39,164 nucleotides of DNA, from the NCBI GenBank assembly GCA_020248785.1, contig JADCGX010000049.1, positions 1 through 39,164 of the forward strand, given 5' to 3'. The DNA is from Burkholderiales bacterium. GTDB lineage: Bacteria > Pseudomonadota > Gammaproteobacteria > Burkholderiales > Burkholderiaceae_F. The position numbers and the translations under genes are program-made. This document shows, piece by piece, positions 1-8,398 of the stretch (positions are counted from its first letter, which is position 1; every line of letters begins with the position of its first letter). Below the pieces are notes generated by a model that worked only from the letters and a program-made list of their open reading frames with translations, was not told the origin of the DNA and made no database searches.

Positions 1-81
1 CAACTGCTCCGCCGTCTGTGCCTGCGCGATCATCTCCCGCGCCATCTCGACCAACTCCGACCCACGCACCGGCCTCGCCAT
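1..81 (-). CDS. N-terminal fragment, possible transposase or HTH protein (partial)
   Basis: The first 27 codons of a leftward gene are present; the rest lies outside the window. It starts MARPVRGSELVEMAREM and is preceded by a good ribosome-binding site (GGGAG, about 8 bases before ATG) and an AT-rich stretch at 100-130. The N-terminus resembles, from memory only, the short helix-turn-helix proteins of IS630-type elements. The AT-rich upstream DNA in an otherwise GC-rich window is compatible with a mobile-element end. No conserved domain can be confirmed from 27 residues, so the family is a guess while the reading frame itself is likely. Confidence 0.45.
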   Translation of the reverse strand, partial: MARPVRGSELVEMAREMIAQAQTAEQL

Positions 82-85
82 CGTC

Positions 86-113
86 TTGCTCCCGCCAGAA
101 TGATGGCTATAAT
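86..113 (+). promoter_or_regulatory. Predicted sigma-70 promoter
   Basis: TTGCTC (86-91) and a perfect TATAAT (108-113) are separated by 16 bases. The site points toward the peroxiredoxin gene, whose start lies about 200 bases downstream. No other gene is evident between 114 and 314, so a long leader or a second, closer promoter is possible. Confidence 0.35.
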
Positions 114-314
114 TATTATCCTAATGAAGTAGAATTGGAATGAGCCGCGCGGCAGCTCGCGGCGAGGGTTCCTGGCAGGGTGCCATCTGGTTGCGGCAGC
201 AGGCATGCGCCTTCAAGACTGGCATCAGTCCCCAGGGGAAGGTGGCGGTCATGGCAGTGCGGTGTGTGCGAGCTAGACTGATCGCCCTCCTTCCACTGAA
301 GATCCGGAGCTCAC

Positions 315-821
315 ATGACGATCAAGGTCGGCGACACGCTGCCCAACGGGCAGCTCAGCGAATCCACGGGTGTCGACAACGACACCGGCTGCTCGCTTGG
401 TCCCAACACCTACAACGTGGCGGACCTGGTGAAGGGCAAGAAGATCGTGATCTTCGGCCTGCCCGGCGCCTACACGCCGACCTGCTCGGCCAAGCACGTG
501 CCCGGGTACGTCAAGCAGTACGACGCGCTGCGCGCCAAGGGCGTGGACGAGATCTGGTGCCTGAGCGTGAACGATGCGTTCGTGATGAACGCCTGGGGCC
601 GCGACCAACAGGTGGGCAGCAAGCTGCGCATGATGGCCGACGGATCGGCCGATTTCACCAAGAAGCTCGAGCTCGAACTCGACCTCACCGCCCGCGGCAT
701 GGGCGTGCGCTGCCAGCGCTTCTCGATGCTGGTCGACAATGGTGTGGTCAAGTCGCTCAACATTGAAGGCCCGGGCAAGTTCGAGGTGTCGGACGCCGAT
801 ACGATGCTCAAGCAGGTCTGA
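315..821 (+). CDS. Prx5-type peroxiredoxin (redoxin domain)
   Basis: A 168-residue thiol peroxidase of the AhpC/TSA superfamily, Prx5 group, expected to reduce H2O2 and organic hydroperoxides in the cytoplasm using glutathione or thioredoxin-type donors. The peroxidatic cysteine is C57 in the motif PGAYTPTCS, and the conserved arginine region is seen in GVRCQRFSMLVDNGVV near residue 125. There is no glutaredoxin domain fused, unlike some family members. The ATG at 315 follows GGAG at a short distance and gives the usual family length. It appears monocistronic, with a strong hairpin right after the stop. Confidence 0.96.
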   Translation: MTIKVGDTLPNGQLSESTGVDNDTGCSLGPNTYNVADLVKGKKIVIFGLPGAYTPTCSAKHVPGYVKQYDALRAKGVDEIWCLSVNDAFVMNAWGRDQQVGSKLRMMADGSADFTKKLELELDLTARGMGVRCQRFSMLVDNGVVKSLNIEGPGKFEVSDADTMLKQV

Positions 822-839
822 GCGGCTCTGCGCCGGGGC

Positions 840-861
840 GACGCCGCCGCAGGGCGGCGTC
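840..861 (+). terminator. Intrinsic terminator after the peroxiredoxin gene
   Basis: GACGCCGCC (840-848), loop GCAG, then GGCGGCGTC (853-861): a perfect 9-bp stem followed by GTCGTTTCT. It lies 18 bases after the peroxiredoxin stop and separates it from the convergent SirB1-type gene. Confidence 0.7.
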
Positions 862-876
862 GTCGTTTCTGTGGCC

Positions 877-1704
877 CTAGTTGAGCTGGCGCGCGGCCTG
901 CTGCAGATGCATCAGCCGCTCGCGCATCTCGCGCGCATCCTGCGGGTCGGGGCGCATCGACAGGTAGGCAACGAGGTCGTCTGCGGCTGCACGCGGGCAC
1001 TCGAGCCGCTCGTACAGCAGCGCGCGATCACGTCGCTCCACCGGCTCATCGGGCAGCACCGCCACCAGGCGCTGCTGCACTTCGAGGGCGGCGACCCACT
1101 CGCCGACGTTCCAGTGGATGGCCTTCAGGTTGCGCAGCAGCCGCGCGAGGATGTCCCGCTCGGAGGCGGGCCGCAGATAGACCTCCAGCGGCAGCGTTTC
1201 GCTGCCGCGCATGGCGGCCTGCAGCCGCTCGCGAAGTTTGTCGGCCGATAGCAGCACGCCGCCGCCGAAGACGTCGACCAGCATCGCGCCGTGGTGCACC
1301 AGCAGCTTGACGAGAAAGTGTCCGGGAAAGCCCACGCCAAGGAGCCTCAGTCCCGCGGCGCGGCCGATCTCGATGTACAAGAGCGACAGCGTGATGGGAA
1401 TTCCGCTGCGCCGCTCGATGACCCGGTGCAGGTGACTGTTGGCAGGCTCGTTGTACCGCTCGACATTGGCACGAAAGCCAAGCTCCTCGAAGAAGTAGTG
1501 GTTGAGCAGGCGCAGCCGGTTGTTGGCCGACGAGTCCGCGGGCACGCGTTGCGCCAAGCGCGCACCCCAGGCCCGCACGGTCCTCACCACGGCATCGGGT
1601 TCAAAGCGCGTGTCGGCGTACAGCGGTACCTGAGCAGCGCAGTCCAACAGCGCCAACGGGCGGTCAGCGGCGACGAGTTGGCGGAACGACTCGAGCGGGG
1701 TCAC
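877..1704 (-). CDS. SirB1 family protein (transglutaminase-like fold with TPR-like tail)
   Basis: A 275-residue protein of the SirB1/YchA family. The central block (RRSGIPITLSLLYIEIGR ... GVGFPGHFLVKL) is the transglutaminase-like core, and the C-terminal ~90 residues are helical and TPR-like (LRNLKAIHWNVGEW, then alternating short helices). The biochemical role of the family is not established. The GTG start at 1704 is chosen because it overlaps the murJ stop as GTGA and gives the family's usual N-terminus (VTPLESFRQL). The frame is open further upstream but reads as murJ shadow. The overlap implies translation coupled to murJ. Confidence 0.9.
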   Translation of the reverse strand: MTPLESFRQLVAADRPLALLDCAAQVPLYADTRFEPDAVVRTVRAWGARLAQRVPADSSANNRLRLLNHYFFEELGFRANVERYNEPANSHLHRVIERRSGIPITLSLLYIEIGRAAGLRLLGVGFPGHFLVKLLVHHGAMLVDVFGGGVLLSADKLRERLQAAMRGSETLPLEVYLRPASERDILARLLRNLKAIHWNVGEWVAALEVQQRLVAVLPDEPVERRDRALLYERLECPRAAADDLVAYLSMRPDPQDAREMRERLMHLQQAARQLN

Positions 1705-3248
1705 TTTGAGCGCAGCAGAAAGTCGCGTGGCCGAAAGCCGAGCAGCAGCAGGGTGCCGAAGTAGACGGCCATCGCGGCGGCAAGGACGGCAGCGAGCAAG
1801 CCAGCCCGGATCAACCACGCGCTGTGCAGGCCGATCCAGTCGATCCGCTCATTTGCAAACCACAGCAGCACCGCGAGCAAGGCCAGCGCGACGGCAATCT
1901 TCGCAATGAACCGGGCCCAGCCCGGCTGCGGCACGTACGTGCCGCGCCGGCGCAGGCCGATGTACAGCAGCGCTGCATTGGCCAGAGCGCCCAGGCTGAT
2001 CGACCATGCCAGACCCGCATGCTTGAGCCACGGCACGAGCGCGAGATTGGCCAGCTGCGTGGCGATGAGGACGCCGACGGCGATCTTCACCGGCGTCTTG
2101 ATGTCCTGCTGCGCGTAGAACCCGGGCGCGAGGATCTTCACCGCAATCAGGCCGAAGAGCCCGACCGCGTAGCCGGTGAGCGCCAGTGCGGTCTGCGCCA
2201 CGTCGCGCGGGCCAAAACGGCCGCCCTGGAACAGCACCGCAATCAGCCCTTCCGCGAGCAGGCCGAGCCCGACGGCCGCCGGTAGCGCAATAAGGCACGT
2301 CAGGCGCAGGCCCCAGTCGAGCATGCGCGAGTAGTCCGCGTGGCGCGCCTCGCTGAACGCCTTGGACAGGCTGGGCACCAGCACGGTGGCGAGCGCCACG
2401 CCCAGCAGGGCCGTTGGAAACTCCATCAGGCGGTCGGCGTAGTAGAGCCAAGCATTGGCACCTTCGCCGAGGTGCGAGGCGATGTTGGTGTTGATGACAA
2501 GGCTCAACTGCGCCACCGATACCGCAAACACGGCCGGTCCCATTTTGCCGAGAATGCGCCGCACGTCGGCGTCCGCAAAGGCCGTCCGAATGCCCGACAC
2601 GCGCGGCAGCATGCCGATGCGCGCCAGCGCAGGCACCTGCAGCGCCAGCTGCAGTACCCCACCGACGAAGACCGCAATCCCGAGCGCGAGCCCCGGCGGC
2701 TCAAAGTAGCGCTCGGCCAGCAGCCCGAAGCCGATCATCGAAAGATTCAGCAGCACCGGCGTCACCGCCGGGATGGCGAAGCGGTTGTAGGTGTTGAGCA
2801 CCCCCGCCGAGAACGCGACCAGCGCCATGAAGAAGATGTACGGGAACATCCAGCGCGTCATCAGCGTGGCGAGTTCGAACGTCGCCGGGCTCTTGGCAAA
2901 GCCGCTGGCGATCACGTAGACGAGCACGGGCGCAAACAGCACGCCAAGGATCGAGATGACGAGCACGACCCAGAACAGGCCCGACATGACGTGCGATGCG
3001 AGCGTTCGCGTGGCCTCCTCGCCACGCCAGTTGCGCACCTCGGCAAGGATGGGCACGAACGCCTGCGAAAACGCCCCTTCGGCAAACAGGCGCCGCAGCA
3101 GGTTGGGCAGGCGGAACGCCGCCGCAAAGGCGTCCATCGCCGCCCCGCCGCCGAACACGCGCGCCAGAATGAGGTCGCGCACGAGCCCGGTGATCCGCGA
3201 CAGCAGGGTGAGGCTGCTGACGGTCGCGGCGGCTCGAAGCAGGTTCAC
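1701..3248 (-). CDS. murJ: Lipid II flippase MurJ
   Basis: A 515-residue polytopic inner-membrane protein of the MOP/MVF superfamily that flips lipid II for peptidoglycan synthesis. It begins VNLLRAAATVSSLTLLSRIT, and the family hallmarks GLVRDLILARVFG and AAFRLPNLLRRLFAEGAFSQ follow directly. About 14 membrane segments can be traced. The GTG start at 3248 matches the typical MurJ N-terminus; the upstream extension is not MurJ-like. It is divergent from rpsT, an order usual in Burkholderiales, and its stop overlaps the start of the SirB1-type gene. Confidence 0.97.
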   Translation of the reverse strand: MNLLRAAATVSSLTLLSRITGLVRDLILARVFGGGAAMDAFAAAFRLPNLLRRLFAEGAFSQAFVPILAEVRNWRGEEATRTLASHVMSGLFWVVLVISILGVLFAPVLVYVIASGFAKSPATFELATLMTRWMFPYIFFMALVAFSAGVLNTYNRFAIPAVTPVLLNLSMIGFGLLAERYFEPPGLALGIAVFVGGVLQLALQVPALARIGMLPRVSGIRTAFADADVRRILGKMGPAVFAVSVAQLSLVINTNIASHLGEGANAWLYYADRLMEFPTALLGVALATVLVPSLSKAFSEARHADYSRMLDWGLRLTCLIALPAAVGLGLLAEGLIAVLFQGGRFGPRDVAQTALALTGYAVGLFGLIAVKILAPGFYAQQDIKTPVKIAVGVLIATQLANLALVPWLKHAGLAWSISLGALANAALLYIGLRRRGTYVPQPGWARFIAKIAVALALLAVLLWFANERIDWIGLHSAWLIRAGLLAAVLAAAMAVYFGTLLLLGFRPRDFLLRSK

Positions 3249-3425
3249 GCTGGTGGCTGGTGGCGAATGAACAGACGCGCCGCTCGGTGGGCGCAGGTTG
3301 CGTTGACGGCAAGGCCGAAGGCGGCAGCGCCGGGCAGCACAGAGAAGACCGCCCCGCCGGGGAAGATCACGTTGCTCGCACCGTTCAGACCCGGTTACTG
3401 CTGTCCCACTGTCCCGCACAGCCTT

Positions 3426-3434
3426 TGTTATAGT
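3426..3434 (+). promoter_or_regulatory. Predicted extended -10 promoter of rpsT
   Basis: TGTTATAGT fits the extended -10 pattern TGnTATAAT with one mismatch; no convincing -35 box is visible at 16-18 bases. It lies about 100 bases before the rpsT start, in the 287-base gap between murJ and rpsT. The rest of that gap shows nothing else clear. Confidence 0.45.
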
Positions 3435-3535
3435 AGCTGGCTTTTTGCGGGCCCTGCCCGCGCGGCCTTCAGCACCGTGTGCTGGCGACCACTGCACTGA
3501 ACCCTAATCGGCTTTTCAAGCCCAGAGCCCCGAAC

Positions 3536-3799
3536 ATGGCCAATAGCAAGCAAGCCCGCAAGCGTGCCCGCCAGGCGACCGCGCGCAACCAGCAGAACAA
3601 GGCGCAGCGGTCCAAGCTGCGCACAGCGATTCGCACCGTTCGCAAGGCGATCGCCGCCGGCGACAAGAAGACCGCGATGGAAGTGTTCCAGAAGTCGACC
3701 AGTGTGATCGACTCGATCGCCGACAAGAAGATCGTTCACAAGAACTCCGCCGCGCGCAACAAGAGCCGTTTGGCCGCTGCCGTCAAGGCGATGGTGTAA
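3536..3799 (+). CDS. rpsT: 30S ribosomal protein S20
   Basis: An 87-residue, strongly basic protein with the S20 signature start [13 protein letters not shown] and the C-terminal [14 protein letters not shown]. It binds the 5' domain of 16S rRNA early in 30S assembly. The ATG at 3536 is chosen because the family begins MANSKQA; an in-frame upstream extension is not family-like. It is transcribed alone, divergent from murJ, and is followed by a strong hairpin. Confidence 0.98.
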   Translation: MANSKQARKRARQATARNQQNKAQRSKLRTAIRTVRKAIAAGDKKTAMEVFQKSTSVIDSIADKKIVHKNSAARNKSRLAAAVKAMV

Positions 3800-3842
3800 G
3801 GCTTTCTCATTTCGGCGGCGCCGCGCCGCCGTCAGCAAGTTT

Positions 3843-3871
3843 GCGAGAGCGGGCTGCGTGCCCGCTCTCGC
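3843..3871 (+). terminator. Hairpin terminator after rpsT
   Basis: GCGAGAGCGGGC (3843-3854), loop TGCGT, then GCCCGCTCTCGC (3860-3871): a perfect 12-bp stem. No long T run follows, so termination may be weak or the hairpin may protect the rpsT mRNA 3' end. It also lies downstream of the convergent DUF3579 gene. Confidence 0.6.
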
Positions 3872-3902
3872 CACTTCTGGCCCTGCCGCAACGTGCACGC
3901 CC

Positions 3903-4232
3903 TCAGGGCAATGAGCAGGCCTCGGTTACATGGAGTTCGTTGTCACGGGCAAAGCTCAGGACGAAGTTGAACGCCATCAGTTCAACGTCCTTCAGCCGCT
4001 CATCCAGGATCACACATTTGACGCCGTTGATCGTGGTTGGGCGAACATAAGGCGAGTAGCCGATGAAAGCATCCCGACCCGAGGCGACCCCGCCCGGCCG
4101 GTAACACGACATCACCCCGCACAGCCGCTCAGCCCAGTCGCTTGGGCGAAACGTCTTGCCGTGGACGGTCACGCCGTGGATGAAGTACTCACGCGGCTTG
4201 TTGGGCGCTGCGTTCGCTTCTGACTCGGCCAC
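3903..4232 (-). CDS. DUF3579 family protein
   Basis: A 109-residue protein matching DUF3579, a small family found beside arginine genes in betaproteobacteria. The conserved core is visible: GKTFRPSDWAERLCGVM, IGYSPYVRPTTINGVKCV and MAFNFVLSFARDNEL. No function is established. The GTG start at 4232 has no clear ribosome-binding site, but no better start is visible and the length suits the family. It converges on rpsT. In related genomes it usually lies directly next to argD; here two extra genes intervene. Confidence 0.88.
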   Translation of the reverse strand: MAESEANAAPNKPREYFIHGVTVHGKTFRPSDWAERLCGVMSCYRPGGVASGRDAFIGYSPYVRPTTINGVKCVILDERLKDVELMAFNFVLSFARDNELHVTEACSLP

Positions 4233-4279
4233 GGCAGCGAGTTCAACAAAAGGCAGATCGGCGAGGTTGGACGTGACAC

Positions 4280-4296
4280 GGGGCCATCGAGGCCCC
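4280..4296. repeat. Short hairpin in the DUF3579-decarboxylase gap
   Basis: GGGGCC (4280-4285), loop ATCGA, GGCCCC (4291-4296). It is in the 343-base gap 4233-4575, which otherwise holds the palindrome at 4349 and a possible promoter at 4500. No gene was recognised in this gap. Confidence 0.3.
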
Positions 4297-4348
4297 CAAC
4301 GCAGGGCAGGGCGAACGACGACGGTCTTGCTGCGCTGCGGATTCTAAC

Positions 4349-4360
4349 TCTTATATAAGA
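4349..4360. promoter_or_regulatory. Perfect 12-bp palindrome TCTTATATAAGA, candidate operator
   Basis: An AT-rich perfect palindrome in a GC-rich gap between the divergent DUF3579 and decarboxylase genes. The form (CTTATATAAG core) resembles operators of GntR-family repressors in betaproteobacteria, a comparison from memory. It lies 117 bases before the DUF3579 start and about 215 bases before the decarboxylase start, so it more likely serves the leftward gene. Confidence 0.4.
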
Positions 4361-4499
4361 CTTGCCGCTGACGCCGGGGCCTCGCGTCGGGCTGCATGCA
4401 TCGGCGTGCATCGAACCAGTACGCCATGCGCAGGTCGAACCGCCCGCATTCATCGCGCGTGGCCCGGGCTCCACCTGCTCTTGTCGGCAGCTTGCGTCC

Positions 4500-4528
4500 T
4501 TGCCTTCGCTGGTGAATTCGCGCATAAA
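4500..4528 (+). promoter_or_regulatory. Predicted promoter of the decarboxylase gene
   Basis: TTGCCT (4500-4505), a 17-base spacer and CATAAA (4523-4528) give a moderate sigma-70 match about 45 bases before the ATG at 4576. Confidence 0.35.
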
Positions 4529-4575
4529 CGAGAGCGTCCCGCCCCTTGCACGCCACCCGCAGCCGGCCACCCACC

Positions 4576-6624
4576 ATGTCGACCAAGCCAGCCTCCAAGG
4601 TGCTCGTCATCAACGACGAGCCGCTGATTCTCAAGGAGTTTCTTAAAGGGCTGAACGCGGCCGCACGGGCGCTCGACAATCCCTTTGGCTTGAGCTTCGT
4701 CGGCGCGCTGACGGCCAAGGAAGGCCTGCACCTGATCGAAGAGGACGGCGACATCCAGGTCGTGATCGTCGACGACAAGCTGTATGCGGTGCAGGACGGC
4801 GCGCGACGCGCCCGGCGTGAGCCTCCCGTGAAGGAGAACAGTTCGCGCAACCTGCAGGTGAGCGCGCTGAAACTGGTCCAGAAAATCACCGCGCTGCGGC
4901 CTGAACTCGACCTGTACATCCTGATCGAGAAGGAAAAGGAAGACCAGGTCGTCGATGCGCTGTTCGCCGAGGCGGTGGACGGCTACTTTTACCGCGAGGA
5001 GCGCGATTACCGCGGCATGTACCGCATCTTGAATGCGCAAATCGCCGAGCGTGCGCGCACACCGTTCTACGACGCCTTGCGCAGCTATGTGCTGGCGGCC
5101 AAGGATGCCTGGCACACGCCGGGACACTCGAGCGGCGACTCGCTGCGGGGCAGCCCCTGGGTCAATGAGTTCTACGAGTTCATGGGCGAGCATATTTGGG
5201 ACGCGGATCTGTCCGTTTCCGTGAAGGCGCTCGACTCGCTGATGGAGCCCACCGGCGTGATCGCCGAGGCGCAGCAGATGGCGGCCAAGGCATTCGGCGC
5301 GCGCAAGACATTTTTCGCCACTAACGGCACCTCCACCGCCAACAAGGTCATCCTGCAGACCCTGATCGCGCCGGGCGAGAAGCTGCTGCTGGACCGCAAC
5401 TGCCACAAAAGCGTGCACCACGGCGTGGTTCTGTCCGGCGCGCGACCGGTGTACCTGGATTCGAGCGTCAACAAAAAGTACGGCGTGTTCGGCCCGGTGC
5501 CAAAGGCGACGATGCTGAAGGCGATCGAGGAGCATCCGGACGCTCAACTGCTTGTGCTCACATCGTGCACCTACGATGGCTTGCGCTACGACCTGAAGCC
5601 CATCTGCGAGGCGGCGCGCGCCCGCAACATCAAGGTGCTCATCGACGAGGCGTGGTTCAGCCACGCGCGCTTCCATCCGGACCTACGGCCGACGGCGCTG
5701 GAAGCCGGCGCAGATTACGTCACGCAATCGGCTCACAAGACGTTGTCCGCGTTCTCGCAGGCCGCGTTGATCCACGTGAACGATTCAGGGTTCAAGGAGC
5801 ACCTGTTTCGCGAGAACTTCAACATGCACACATCGACCAGCCCGATGTACAGCCTGATCGCAAGCCTCGACGTGGGCCGCAAGCAGGCGGTCATGGAGGG
5901 CTACAAGCTGCTCGAACGCACGTTGATGCTCGCCGCGGAACTGCGCCAGCAGATCAACGCGACCGGCGCCTTCCGCGTGCTGGAACTGCACGACCTGCTT
6001 CCTGAGGAAGTCCAGGACGACAACATCCGGCTCGACCCCACCAAGATCACCATCGACATCTCGTCCTGCGGCATGACGGTCGACGAGCTGCAGGGCGAAC
6101 TCTTCACCCGCTTCAACCTCACGGTCGAAAAGAGCACCTTCAACACCATCACGCTCCTGCTGACCATCGGAACCACGCGCAGCAAGTGCTCGCGCCTTTA
6201 CGACGCGCTGATGCGCATTGCCCGCGAGAAGCGGGCGCCGCGGCGCCTGTATCGCACGCCGGATATCCCCGGTTTCACCGAACTCGTGTACCTGCCGCGC
6301 GATGCGTACTACTGCGGCGGCGAGCTCATTCCACTGCTGGACGAGAACGACCAGCCGAATGCGTCGCTGATCGGTCGCATCTGCGCTGACCAGATCGTTC
6401 CCTACCCGCCCGGCATCCCTGTGCTGGTGCCGGGGCAGCTCATCACCGACAACATCGTCGAGTACCTGATCCGCTATCTGCGCGTGCAAAACAAGGTGGA
6501 ACTGCACGGCGTGGTCTACCAGGGCTACTTCCCGAGCATCCGCGTGCTCACGGGCGGCGAGGAAAAGCGCCTGGCCTGCCTGCGCGAAACGCCGCAGCCG
6601 GCCGTGGTGCGGCGCGCCGCATAG
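4576..6624 (+). CDS. PLP-dependent ornithine/lysine/arginine decarboxylase with receiver-like N-domain
   Basis: A 682-residue fold-III-related basic amino-acid decarboxylase that makes a polyamine (putrescine, cadaverine or agmatine) and CO2. Residues 1 to about 135 form the wing domain that resembles a response-regulator receiver (KVLVINDEPLILKEF). The PLP domain follows from DAWHTPGHSSGDSL. The Schiff-base lysine is K388 in TQSAHKTLSAFSQ and the PLP-binding aspartate is D357 in LIDEAWFSHARF. A C-terminal domain of the usual type completes it. It is slightly shorter than the E. coli CadA/SpeF/AdiA enzymes (about 710-755). Substrate cannot be assigned from sequence, but the nearby argD/argF favour ornithine or arginine. 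The ATG at 4576 is the first that gives the family start. Confidence 0.93.
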   Translation: MSTKPASKVLVINDEPLILKEFLKGLNAAARALDNPFGLSFVGALTAKEGLHLIEEDGDIQVVIVDDKLYAVQDGARRARREPPVKENSSRNLQVSALKLVQKITALRPELDLYILIEKEKEDQVVDALFAEAVDGYFYREERDYRGMYRILNAQIAERARTPFYDALRSYVLAAKDAWHTPGHSSGDSLRGSPWVNEFYEFMGEHIWDADLSVSVKALDSLMEPTGVIAEAQQMAAKAFGARKTFFATNGTSTANKVILQTLIAPGEKLLLDRNCHKSVHHGVVLSGARPVYLDSSVNKKYGVFGPVPKATMLKAIEEHPDAQLLVLTSCTYDGLRYDLKPICEAARARNIKVLIDEAWFSHARFHPDLRPTALEAGADYVTQSAHKTLSAFSQAALIHVNDSGFKEHLFRENFNMHTSTSPMYSLIASLDVGRKQAVMEGYKLLERTLMLAAELRQQINATGAFRVLELHDLLPEEVQDDNIRLDPTKITIDISSCGMTVDELQGELFTRFNLTVEKSTFNTITLLLTIGTTRSKCSRLYDALMRIAREKRAPRRLYRTPDIPGFTELVYLPRDAYYCGGELIPLLDENDQPNASLIGRICADQIVPYPPGIPVLVPGQLITDNIVEYLIRYLRVQNKVELHGVVYQGYFPSIRVLTGGEEKRLACLRETPQPAVVRRAA

Positions 6625-6635
6625 GCGAGCGCGCC

Positions 6636-8303
6636 TCAGGCGGAGCGCAGCGCCGCCCTCACGAACTCCGCGCCCTTTTCCGCGATCATGAGCGTTGGCG
6701 CGTTGGTGTTCCCAGACGTGATCGTCGGCATGATCGAAGCGTCGATCACGCGCAAGCCGGCCACGCCATGCACGCGCAGTTGCGCATCGACCACGGCCTG
6801 TGGATCGGCGGCAGGGCCCATTTTTGCCGTGCCGACGGGATGGAAGATCGTCGTGCCGATCTCGCCCGCGGCCTTGGCCAGCTCCTCGTCGGTTATGAAC
6901 CGTGAGCCCGGCAAGAACTCTTCCGGCGCGTAGCGCGTAAGCGCATTGGAGCCAACGATCCGGCGCGTGAGCCGCAGCGCTTGCGCCGCGACGCGGCGAT
7001 CATCCGAGGTCGCGAGATAGTTGGGCGCGATCTGCGGGGCCGCCATGGGATCAATGGATGCGATCGTCACCGTGCCACGCGAGGTGGGCCGCAGGTTGCA
7101 CACCGACGCGGTGAACGCATTGAACGGATGCAGCGGCTCGCCGAAGCGATCGAGCGAAAGCGGCTGCACGTGGTACTCGACATTCGGGCGCGCAGCATCG
7201 CCCGCGGTGGAGGCAAAGGCGCCAAGTTGGCTGGGGCTCATCGCCAGCGGGCCGCTGCGCGTGAGCAGGTACTGCAGGCCCATGCCCAGCTTCATCAGCG
7301 GACTGCGCACCAGCGTGTTGAGGGTACGCACACCGCTCAGCTTGAACACCATGCGCAATTGCAAGTGATCCTGCAAGTTGTGGCCGACGCCCGCCAGCGC
7401 CCGCAACACGGGTACGCCAAACTGCTGCAGCAAATCGGCCGGCCCGATACCCGACGACTGCAGCAACTGCGGGCTGTGCACCGCCCCGGCTGCCAGCAGC
7501 ACCTCGGCACGGGCGCGAAGGCGCTGCTGGCGGCCTTCTCGCCTTACTTCGACGCCGACACACCGCCCCCCCTCGACGATCACCCGTGTGGCCTGGGTGT
7601 GCTTGAACACGCGCAAATTGGGCCGGCGCAGCGCGGGTCGCAGGAACGCCTTGGTGGTGTTCCAGCGCACGCCCGCGTTCTGGTTGACGTCGAAGTAGCC
7701 GCAGCCGAAGTTGTTGCCGCGATTGAAGTCGTCATTGGCCGGAATGCCCTGCTCGGCGGCCGCCGCGCGGAACGCGTTGAGAATCTCCCAGGACACGCGC
7801 GGCTTTTCCACGCGCCACTCGCCACCGGCGCCGTGCAGGTCATCGGCGCCACCGTAGTAGTGCTCGTGGCGCTTGAAGTACGGCAGCACATCGTCCCAGC
7901 CCCAGCCGGTATTGGCGCCGTAGCCATCGCCGCCGCGCCAGCCGTCGTAGTCCTGGCTCTGGCCCCGCATGTAGATCATGCCGTTGATCGACGAGCAGCC
8001 GCCAAGTACCCGGCCCCGGGGATACCTGATCGCGCGCCCGTTCAGCCCTGGCTCGGCTTGCGTGACATAGCACCAGTCCGTCCGCGGGTTGCCGATGCAG
8101 TAAAGGTATCCGACCGGCACGTGGACCCACAGGTAGTCATCGTCGCCACCGGCTTCGAGCAGCGCCACCGTGGTCACGCCGTCAGCCGAAAGGCGATTGG
8201 CAAGCAGGCAGCCTGCGGTGCCGGCGCCGACGATGATCAGATCGAGTTCGGCGTCGAAACCGGATCCTGATGCGCTGCTGGCCGTGCCCATGCTGTTTGC
8301 CAC
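6636..8303 (-). CDS. GMC family FAD-dependent oxidoreductase (choline dehydrogenase-like)
   Basis: A 555-residue flavoprotein of the glucose-methanol-choline family that oxidises an alcohol; the substrate is unknown. The N-terminal dinucleotide fold reads [19 protein letters not shown]. The first GMC signature is [20 protein letters not shown], the catalytic histidine region is [11 protein letters not shown], and the C-terminal block [17 protein letters not shown] closes the active site. The GTG at 8303 is used; ATG at 8291 is an equally possible start four codons in. It converges with the decarboxylase (11 bases between stops) and is divergent from argD. This position, within the arginine cluster, is unusual for such an enzyme. 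Confidence 0.94.
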   Translation of the reverse strand: MANSMGTASSASGSGFDAELDLIIVGAGTAGCLLANRLSADGVTTVALLEAGGDDDYLWVHVPVGYLYCIGNPRTDWCYVTQAEPGLNGRAIRYPRGRVLGGCSSINGMIYMRGQSQDYDGWRGGDGYGANTGWGWDDVLPYFKRHEHYYGGADDLHGAGGEWRVEKPRVSWEILNAFRAAAAEQGIPANDDFNRGNNFGCGYFDVNQNAGVRWNTTKAFLRPALRRPNLRVFKHTQATRVIVEGGRCVGVEVRREGRQQRLRARAEVLLAAGAVHSPQLLQSSGIGPADLLQQFGVPVLRALAGVGHNLQDHLQLRMVFKLSGVRTLNTLVRSPLMKLGMGLQYLLTRSGPLAMSPSQLGAFASTAGDAARPNVEYHVQPLSLDRFGEPLHPFNAFTASVCNLRPTSRGTVTIASIDPMAAPQIAPNYLATSDDRRVAAQALRLTRRIVGSNALTRYAPEEFLPGSRFITDEELAKAAGEIGTTIFHPVGTAKMGPAADPQAVVDAQLRVHGVAGLRVIDASIMPTITSGNTNAPTLMIAEKGAEFVRAALRSA

Positions 8304-8310
8304 CGCTACC

Positions 8311-8316
8311 TATAAT
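8311..8316 (+). promoter_or_regulatory. Consensus -10 box (TATAAT) of argD
   Basis: A perfect TATAAT 83 bases before the argD start; no good -35 box at standard spacing. Transcription from here would start near 8323 and run straight into the hairpin-T-run at 8339-8369. Confidence 0.45.
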
Positions 8317-8338
8317 CCAAGACTTGCACTTTGCGGGC

Positions 8339-8369
8339 GGCGGCGTGCAGCGCGCCGCCTTTTTGTTTT
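8339..8369 (+). terminator. Intrinsic terminator in the argD leader (candidate attenuator)
   Basis: GGCGGCG (8339-8345) pairs with CGCCGCC (8353-8359); two inner pairs (T-G wobble and G-C) can extend the stem to 9. TTTTTGTTTT follows immediately (8360-8369). This is the best intrinsic terminator in the window, yet it lies between the putative promoter and argD, 30 bases before the ATG. Confidence 0.7.
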
Positions 8370-8398
8370 CCGCCTGCCCACCTCGCCGGGATCGCACG

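Noticed and set aside
140..766. Long open frame overlapping the peroxiredoxin gene
   Set aside because: It is in another frame of a clear peroxiredoxin, and its composition (arginine- and histidine-rich) is typical of shadow translation of GC-rich DNA.
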